From contig BTPG01000001.1 of NCBI GenBank assembly GCA_036245525.1, positions 217,482,121-217,546,120 on the forward strand: DNA of 64,000 bases, written 5' to 3'. The translations under genes were made by a program, and so were the position numbers. Origin of the DNA: Semisulcospira habei (taxonomy: Eukaryota > Mollusca > Gastropoda > Semisulcospiridae). Every line of letters starts with the position of its first letter. Positions within the stretch are counted from its first letter, which is position 1. This document shows, one piece after another, positions 56,170 through 64,000 of the stretch. The notes under the pieces are model-generated. The model was not told the origin of the DNA. It was given only the letters and a program-made list of their open reading frames with translations, and made no database searches.

Positions 56170-58278
56170 AACCTAGATGAATGCCACGTTTGAGAATGCA
56201 ATACCATTCGTATGACACAGAAAGAGGTAATGCTTTTCATGACTGAAGGGGCACATGAAACTCTGTGCCTGGCTGAGCGACTGATTTGGGCCCCAGTTCA
56301 GCAACGATCGGACACTTTTTCACCGCTGGGGTTGACCAACAGTCAGCGGCTTATTGCCAGATTGCTGCCTCAGTCTGAGGATGCAATGTGGATTGTATCG
56401 CACAGCAAGAGGCACTGATTTACATGAGCCGCTGTGAGTGCGGGGCACATGGCACTCTATGTCTGTGTGAAGTACTGTGACAGGTGCAGGTAAGGAATGC
56501 CAAGTGAGGATATTTGACTATAGGCCCATGAACACACTATGCTCACCCACTGATCACGTGAGATAATTGTAAAATACACCGTACAAGAAAAGAAGAACCA
56601 TCAAATAGTAAAACACAACTTTCACAAATAACCATCAAAAAAAAAAACAATTGGTCAGGGCTGACGGGGGGGGGGGGGGCAGCCCCCCTCCCTCCCCCGG
56701 ATCCGCCACTGCAATAAATTATTTCTACTTCAAGAATTTGTGACAACTCCAGTAGATACCCTACAATCTTTGAACAGTATATCACAGTACACATGCTGCT
56801 GACGGTCGGTACGGTTCCAAGATCACGGAGGGAAACGTTCATCTGCAATAGATATAGATCTTATTGAGCCTCTGCAGCACTGGGGTTCATGAGAATACAT
56901 GTCTCTTCTTGGATAGAATTACCTGTATGTTATTTATTATGCAGGATGCCTGGTATGCTCATTAGCCAAACGTGTAGTTGTAAGGACCTAACTTGTGTCT
57001 GTCAGTATCACCGCAAATGTGAACTGTACTTTTAAACATGTTTATATAATGTGCATTTAAAACGTGAAGCATTTGCTCTATCGACTGCAACAGGGTCTTA
57101 ACCCATTAAATTCAGAGACTGAAATTGTTTAAATTTGTGTATTTGTCTCATGAAGGATACATTAGTGATTACATATTAGGAGATGTAGATCAACCATGTT
57201 ACTTCAAAGATGGTGCTAGTGTAGCTTGAATGCAGGCGATACCTGATGGATGACCACAGTTAAGCTTTGCTATAGTATGTGAGCAAAAAACAGCTGGGCA
57301 TGGGTGGTAAGGTATTCAAATGTACACACTGTACCACAATGACACATGCTGCTGCCCCTGAACTGATCCATTAGAATGTGAAGCAGTAATGTTGAGCTAC
57401 AAACGTTTAAATGCAGCCCTTTACTGCAACACATGAAGATCAGAAAAAGAACTCTAGCTTGCAAAAACTGATGAAAATGTGTAGCCTCTGGCCACATGCG
57501 CAGCACCATGCACATTGATTGATCTCTGTATTTTTCTACAGTTCAGTAAGAGCACTTTCCACAAGTTTTCAGACTGATCTAGATGTCAAAGTTCATTAGA
57601 AGTTTTCAACAGAACCTACACAGAAAATGCTAATGTTTGTCTTGCAAAGTTGCCAGTCATGGTATTTCAAGGTGACATTAAAGGTTGACCGACTCAAAAA
57701 ACCAACAACAACAAAAAAACACCCTTAGAAATAGCTATTTTTTACCATGCCTGTTCGTTGGCACCCTTGCAGTCGCAGGCACCCAGGTCTGTTCAAGGCG
57801 GACAATACAGCATTGAGATGTGGCAATGTGATGGAGAAGTTTCCTGATGTACCACTAAAGCAGTCCCGTAGTAAAGTCAGTAGCAGCCTGTACTTATATG
57901 ACACCAACCAGCTTGATTAACAACGCTTAAGTCGAACAACTTCGTAAAAGAAAAATCGAACGAAGGCTAAGTAGAATGAAACAAAAAAATTCCCCTGGGG
58001 TGAAGTCATAATAAAATATGCTGGACTTTCTGACGAGTAGTCTGCGAATGTGCGGTTGAAGGGAAGCAACTGCATATAATCTTCGTCAGAATATATCGTT
58101 ACTCTCCCTTGACGCGACAATGATCCTGTAAGGAAAACAACTACATACAATATTCGTTTAATGTAGTGTAGTGTTGCTAGAATACGGTCTAGGGGGAGCG
58201 ACCGCATATGATATTTGTTTAAATGCATTGTTACTCTCCCATGATAAAGACTTTCTCGTTACAAGGTTGGGGAAAAAA
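56170..58278. other. Gene-free stretch
   Basis: No coding region recognised. Three copies of the dispersed GGGCTCAT-type motif lie at about 56248, 56442 and 56885. A G-run with an inverted GGATCCGCC end is at 56640-56713. Confidence 0.5.
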
Positions 58279-58291
58279 TAAATAGCAAACA
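58279..58291 (+). repeat. Target site duplication of tRNA-SINE, left copy
   Basis: TAAATAGCAAACA, repeated exactly at 58604-58616. Confidence 0.92.
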
Positions 58292-58603
58292 AGAGTCCGA
58301 AATAGCTCAGGCGGTTAAGCGTCGGAGCAGGAGAGCGAAGGGAATCGCCGGGTCGTGGGTTCGAATCCCCGTCTCGCCCCTGTAGCTGGACTAGCAATCC
58401 AGGGGAAAAGACGGGCTTGTTCAATAGCATGCCCGTTGAAAGGTCCTGGTAAATCAAAGTGGCGCAGTTGGAGTGCGCCTGAGTTGATCAGTGTTCAGGT
58501 CGTACTCCATAGGTAATAGATTTCCCTGTCCCCCATAACCCGCCCGTCAGGGCCGTCCATTATCACTTCGGTGCCGTGGACGTTAAACCCGAACTAACCA
58601 ACC
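58292..58603 (+). mobile_element. tRNA-derived SINE
   Basis: 312 bp between perfect 13-bp duplications. The head has pol III promoter boxes: A box TAGCTCAGGCGG (about 58312) and B box GGTTCGAATCCCC (about 58359). The body follows, then a tail containing GTGGACGTTAAACCCGAAC and AACCAACC. It reads on the plus strand. The perfect duplications suggest a fairly recent insertion. Confidence 0.9.
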
Positions 58604-58616
58604 TAAATAGCAAACA

Positions 58617-59870
58617 CTTTTGTTGATGTTTTTAAGCAAAACATCAAACAAAACCCAATGAAAGACTGACTAACCGGCGAAATCGTAGATTATATCAACA
58701 CCAATTGCTTCTTTTCAAACTGCAGACCAGCTGTTGTTCTGAAGGCTGGGGGGGGGGGGAGAGTGGGGAGGAAGAGGCGGTGAGTAGCCTCCTGGATTCA
58801 CGACTAGAATGAGTTCTTTCGCAATTCACCAATTTGATCACGTGTCAAAATTAAATTTACAGAATATTAATCTGAGCACTTTCACTCTCTCTTTCTACTA
58901 ACTGAAACAACAGACAGGGGTGAAGGGTGTGGGTGAAGGTCGATTGAATGGACAGCTACAACCTGGTCAATACATCAAAGGACGGAAAGGGGCAGCATTC
59001 TGGCAGACATCTCCTGTTGCATGAAGATCGTATTTCAGCGTTTACGATTACTTTGATATTCTTTTAATATGCATTCACAATAACTGCAAAAGGCATCGCG
59101 ATTTTAGAGCATATCCACCCCCCCCCCCCCCCCCACTTCTGGTAGCGGATGTGAATCTGACCACTCTATTCTGCATCCTCGATCATCAGCCGGTGCACCG
59201 ACGTTAAATAATGTGTTATCACAGAAATCATTACAAAGACTGATAAAAAAAAAAAAAATTAAATCGTTTTCCTGCCTTGCACAAGCCAGTGACAATTTTT
59301 CATGTGACCGTCGTAGGGGGCTGTAATTCATTAGCCTCCTCCGCCCGAGATATACTAGTAAAATGCGCATCGTCCAAGTTTTCATGAAACCGGCCTCATC
59401 ACTGCGGGCCCAGAGACTGAATTTTAAACACCACCTATCTGCAAGAGGTATACGGATCCTCATGAGCCCTCTTGCTGTCCATGTCCCCTTGACGCCAAAT
59501 GTTTAAGGCAGGCTTTGATTGCTAAAATTCGCCAATACGACAGGTTATCAATTTTGCGGCCTTGCCGCGACTAATGATAATGATTTCAAAAACACAATCT
59601 GCGTTTGCTAGCGAATCGATTAACAAAACAAACAAACACAATTTGCCTCATGTGCGTCAACCGTCGCCCTTACTGAAACGGGTCGCCAAGAAGCACAGAT
59701 ACTCATGAGCCCGTGCATTCGGCAAAGTCTCTTAAGAAAGATGCATCGGCCGGCTCAGGCCCGAATCAGTATAATTATAATCTAGTATCTGTAGATGTTC
59801 CAAAATGCTTTGCAGTAAGTTGCATGAGTCAGCTTAATCCAGTGTAAGCCACCTAGCAAGACTTCTCGGC
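58617..59870. other. Gene-free stretch
   Basis: No coding region recognised. G-run near 58748, C-run at 59119-59134, A-run near 59246. Two inverted-orientation copies of the dispersed motif lie near 59449 and 59686. Confidence 0.5.
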
Positions 59871-59873
59871 CAT

Positions 59874-60075
59874 AGCGGAGCACCTTTCTTAGTGACTACG
59901 CAGGAAGTGGGCTCGCTCTTGCTACTGAGATCAGTGTCAGCTGCTTGAATGAGCTAAGCCCTGCGCCTGCCACTAAGCAAGGTGCTCTGCTATATACGCC
60001 AGTTACAAAGCAAGGTGTTATCATGATAGCGGAGCACCCTGCTTAGTGGCTGGCGCAGAACTTGGCTCACTAGTG
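59874..60075. repeat. Inverted repeat plus third direct copy
   Basis: The arm at 59874-59914 (AGCGGAGCACCTTTCTTAGT...) pairs with 59950-59991 in reverse complement over about 41 nt with several mismatches. A third copy in the first orientation lies at 60031-60072. A foldback or MITE-like origin is possible. Confidence 0.65.
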
Positions 60076-60861
60076 CAACTGACTCCAGGACACATTTGGA
60101 TGAACTCTCTTAATCAGTACACGATGAAGAAACGCGAAGAAAACGGTAGAGTCACTACAGTTTGCGAACAAAACAACTGCTTATCAGATACCCACTAGGG
60201 TGTAATTGCTACATGTTTTTGTGTGTGTTATGAATCTGAATTGTGATTTTAGACTTTAAGACGACAGTCCGTATGGTCCAAAATCACAGACCAGCACGGA
60301 CAAATTTGACTTCAAGTAAACTCTCCGTATCATATCCAAAAACACAGACCAACACGGACACTGTTTACTTAAGTAAACTTTCATTATCTGTTAGCCGTTG
60401 GTATATGGTAACTATGTAGCATCGACGCGAACCAAATGACATTCTCGAAGAATGTAACCAACGAACAAGGAACGGTCTTCAGGCCATGTAGACAGGCATA
60501 CGCCTGTGCAGATGTGTGCACGCAGGGGAAGTAAGGACTACACCCCATGAAAAAGGAAAAAGGAAAAAAAAAGGAAAGGCAGTCATAACTGAATCCATAT
60601 TTCTGGTGTGCATCTTTTTAAAGTATTCCTTCTAATTTGTGTGCAATATGTCAAAATCAGACAGGTAAACAAGATAAAACAAAGCGTCTGGGCCAGATGG
60701 TGTTAGATCAAATGTGTTAAAATTATGCGCTGAACAACTACAGAATTATTTGCTATATGTTTAACATGTCACCAAAGACAATACATTATAAGACAAATCA
60801 CTCGCCCCGAGAGTTCGAGGACGCGCTTTGAGAGTTTTCTCCCTTGTAATCGTGTTGAATC

Positions 60862-62084
60862 ATGGCTGACCGAACGAGGCAAGGGTCTGACTTTTGCAGC
60901 GCAATTTCTTGTGCGAACGCCCGCTACAAGCCAAGTTTCACCGGCATATCATTTTTCCTTTTCCCCAATGAAGAAACAAGGTAAGCTGATTACTCTGTGG
61001 TCTTATCTTTGCATAAATGCATAAATTTACGACCGTATAATAATTTCATGGCGCAGAGGATGTCTATCTCGAAAATTTTCGATTCTGAATAAGAGTTGCC
61101 AGGGCGATACTCAGGCATAGGTCCCTTGTGTAATATGTATCTTTGGGGTTAAATCTGGGAGAGTGGAAAACTGATCCAACTGCAAACAGACCCTAGCCGG
61201 CTCTCCACGCTGTGAATTCCGAGAATTGTCAGTGGAAAAGTGGTCTAACGAACATTTAGATCCAGAGCAATTATAAGTTTCTAGTGGTTTTCAAATGTAG
61301 AAGAGGGCCATATGTACATAGACCAGTTTTCCTGTCCCATTGTATCCACTTAATGGTGGATTAACTCAAGTTAGATCTAGTCATTTGTGCCACACGTGCT
61401 TAACTCGGGGGAGGAAAAGTATTCTTTAGGCTACACGGACCTTTCCCTTTCGTTCAAGGCAATACGACTGATAGGGAGAAACCTGTGTAAGTTTCACGTT
61501 CTTAATCGAGTTGTTTTAAGACCGATGTTCCGATCAAAAAGAGGAAAGTACTGGTGAGAAATTAAACAAAGAAACCTTGAGCTGCAAGTTCGTTGATAAA
61601 ATTCAGTCATTGCAAAGTTACTTCGCTTCATTGCCGGTCTATCAAGACTTAGAATACAAAGGTTTAAAAGGTCATGCAGAACTCTGTCTACTGTACTGTT
61701 CTCAAGAACTACGCCTACAGACTACAGTGTTTAGCTAGTGGTGTTTTACTACTTGTATTTCAGTCTTTGTTATTCTTCCAACAGATGTCTGGGTGCAGAA
61801 TTCGCACAGGGAAGATCTGTTGGGACTTTCACCTGCTGAGCTGTGTTCACATTCCTGCAGGCTGTGCAGTGCCCATTTTGAAAACAGCCAGTTCACGTGT
61901 GCTGACTTTGTTTTCCGTGCCCAACCCACCCCCACAACTAACAGAGACAGCCACCCAGGACGAGGGATACTGCTACAGATTCAGAAGCGCCACCTCACAA
62001 GCAGGCACGCATGTCACTGCAACCAGGTACTTTCAATAAATAAATATGAATCTGATTTATAATTTGTAAGCTGAACATTTTAAT

Positions 62085-62128
<44 letters not shown>

Positions 62129-63075
62129 ACAGCACAAAAGATCAGTGGTCGTAAAATCTGTTGACTATTAAAATCAGACAAGCAGATTTAAATTTGGATG
62201 AATTTTCGATGGCCTGTTTGTGTGTTTCGCGCCAGCATGTGTGTGTGAAAATACATATCTTGTCAGTCAGATGAAATGTGAATTGATTTTTTGATCTGAG
62301 TAAATATGCTGTGGATTATCATGATATCATTAATGATTTAATGCATGGTTGCTTGTGTACGTGCAGATGAGTCCAGTGGAGAAACTGCAGCAACAGGTGG
62401 TTAGGACAGCGATTCACCAAGAAAGCAGGCTTTGAAGAAAAGTGGTCTCAAAACTGTTCGCAACAGATTGTACTGCCTGCAGAAGAAATGTAATTATGAC
62501 AGAAAGACGGCAAACAAGGAAAGAAAAAGACATTAACACTCAAAGAGAAGAAGGATGCAGCAGCGAAGAGCCGCTTGGCCCATTTTTCGCCTGATTCGTG
62601 TGTTCAGTTTATTTCAGCACAGTTGCGTGAAATACACAAAAAGAAACAAGGCCGGAGATGGACGGAGACAGAAAAAAAAAAACCACAGCTTTATCTTTGT
62701 TTCTGCAAGCCCCAATGCATATCGTATGCTTGCAAAATTCTTTGTCCTCCTGTCAGTTTCAACCTTACGGAAAACTATGCAAAAGTCTGTCCCGGCTTTA
62801 GTGCCAAGATTCTGAAAGCGCTTCAGATTAAAGTGTCTGTACTGCCACCAAAGTCAGATCTGTGTGCAATAGTACTAGACGAAATGACAGTAAAAGAACA
62901 AGTCACCTACAACAAAAAACGTGAACAAATAGAAGGGGCAGAGAATTTTGGGGAGGATGAGAGGACAAAGCTTGTGGCAAACCATGCGACTGCCTTTGTT
63001 GTAAGGGGTTTAGTTTCCCACTGGAAGCAGCCGAAGGTCTGGTGGGGGAGGAGGGAGTTGTTGGAGAACATAATT
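60862..63075 (+). pseudogene. THAP/P-element-like (THAP9-type) transposase, intron-containing fragment
   Basis: Exon 1 (60862-60980) starts MADRTRQGSDFCSAISCANA and ends at the donor AAG|GTAAGC; it carries the first THAP zinc ligands and FFLFPNEET. Exon 2 (61785-62026) follows a CCAACAG acceptor; its frame WVQNSHREDL...CSAHFENSQF supplies the rest of THAP but is one base out of phase with exon 1. Exon 3 (from about 62367) has, in frame from about 62520, KSRLAHFSPDSCVQF. It then shows the P-transposase RNase H-like core: a first acidic motif LCAIVLDEMTVKEQVTY (about 62866), then VANHATAFVVRGLVSHWKQP. Similarity stops near 63025, so the transposase is 3'-truncated or continues beyond an undetected splice site. 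P-type transposases bind element ends through THAP and cut DNA. Confidence 0.75.
62089..62126 (+). repeat. Poly-A tract in intron 2 of the transposase
   Basis: About 37 A within the intron, possibly from a retroposed tail, although no body is recognised upstream. Confidence 0.85.
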
Positions 63076-63573
63076 CTGATCGTTGATGACATGTTTATCT
63101 GTTTACCTGGTAATGACTTTTAGATCTAAAGGCGGTGGGCATGTGACTGATGGTATTGTCTGTTGTACGTCTTATAATTCAACCTAATGCGTATATTCAT
63201 GTTGACCTGCTATTTTGTGTATGATGAATAATTTTGTCATACATTTACATGTGTTGGGTGGATGGATGAATTGAGAGGAGGAGAAAGAACAGGTAATCAG
63301 TGATAATTTCTTATTAATCTCTTTGTGCATACAACGCCAGGTACTGTTTACAGTTTCTAACAGATGTATGCATAAGGTGGTTAGCGTGGCCTGTGTATAA
63401 TCACTATTTGGTTTTCTTGATAATACCTGCTGCAAGTTGAACTTGTATTAAGAAACTGATCTTTTGGTGAGATTGTTCAAAACAACTGATATTTGCTGTA
63501 AATTATTTCTTATTTAGTCCTGTGTTGGTGGTTTGTTTGTATCGTTTGTGTGCATGTGTGTTTGTTTGCGTGC

Positions 63574-63673
<100 letters not shown>

Positions 63674-63885
63674 TAGACATCAACTCACACTCACGGCAAC
63701 AATGAAATGCCTGATTTATTTATTTTTCTATTACACTTTCCGTGCTAATTACCACTTTTCCGAAAAATCTTTCGATTAGGAATAGAAAAAAAAAATCTCA
63801 GAAGCAGAGCTCATGTGATTTTAAAACAGTTTTCCGCAATGCACACACAAAAAGCACCTGTTACCCTTCAAAAAGCCTCGCGTCA

Positions 63886-63961
63886 GAGCTCGAACCCATT
63901 ACCAGATAGTGATAGACGTATGGCCACAACACGATTACACCATGGGACGCAACTGCTACAC
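63886..63961 (-). other. tRNA-like sequence (decayed tRNA or SINE head)
   Basis: On the minus strand there is a GCGTC...GACGC outer pairing, an A-box-like ATGGTGTAATCGTGTTGTGG and a B-box-like GGGTTCGAGCTC. The central loop CTATCAC would give an Asp anticodon. The anticodon and T stems do not pair properly, so it is not a functional tRNA. Confidence 0.4.
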
Positions 63962-64000
63962 TGACCTCGCTTTTTCAGTAAGCCTTATGAAGGAGTGATC

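Noticed and set aside
58310..58385. Functional tRNA gene
   Set aside because: A and B boxes are present but the fold is incomplete and perfect target duplications place it as the head of a 312-bp SINE.
58158..58457. 99-codon minus-strand ORF
   Set aside because: It lies mostly on the antisense strand of the tRNA-derived SINE; such translations recur wherever the SINE inserts.

Overview
This is eukaryotic DNA, almost certainly from an animal and most likely a marine lophotrochozoan such as a mollusc (inference from the element mix and base composition; nothing in the window names a species). It has no rRNA, no intact tRNA, no bacterial operon and no clearly intact host gene. Nearly everything recognisable is a transposable element or an endogenous virus-like element, most of it decayed.

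Layout. 1-3180: AT-rich DNA without genes, a long GT microsatellite and two small hairpins. 3180-6115: 5' part of an I/Nimb-like LINE (ORF1 plus endonuclease), cut off before reverse transcriptase. 8980-10300: remnant of a multicopy invertebrate gene family, followed by a SINE-like repeat and an LTR fragment. 11300-25010: Polinton/Maverick copy 1 (P1). 25010-30630: gene-free DNA with degenerate repeats and a 40-bp palindrome. 30630-47050: Polinton copy 2 (P2), same orientation, with its capsid module replaced and its polymerase split by a 6.1-kb nested insertion (an RTE LINE inside an L2/CR1-like LINE). 47050-50700: gene-free DNA with SINE tails and microsatellites. 50716-56170: an LTR retrotransposon on the minus strand whose order is gag-protease-integrase-RT remnant, as in Gmr1-like Ty3/Gypsy elements. 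58292-58603: tRNA-derived SINE with perfect target duplications. 60862-63120: THAP-domain/P-element-like transposase with introns.

How P1 works as a unit. It reads like a linear dsDNA virus genome: double-jelly-roll major capsid protein, packaging ATPase, protein-primed family B polymerase and retrovirus-like integrase, plus small conserved membrane or coiled-coil proteins and a probable minor capsid protein. Genes are compact, divergent or overlapping, and many start codons follow an A-rich TA(T)AAAATG-type context. Every large P1 gene carries stops or frameshifts, so the copy is a fossil. P2 keeps the left-end genes, most of the polymerase and the right-end genes but has lost the capsid and ATPase block. 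Comparing P1 with P2 shows which small ORFs and overlaps are real and which lesions are shared.

Nested target-site duplications give a relative history: Polinton, then L2/CR1 into its polymerase gene, then RTE into the L2/CR1. All assignments come from reading motifs; no database search was possible.
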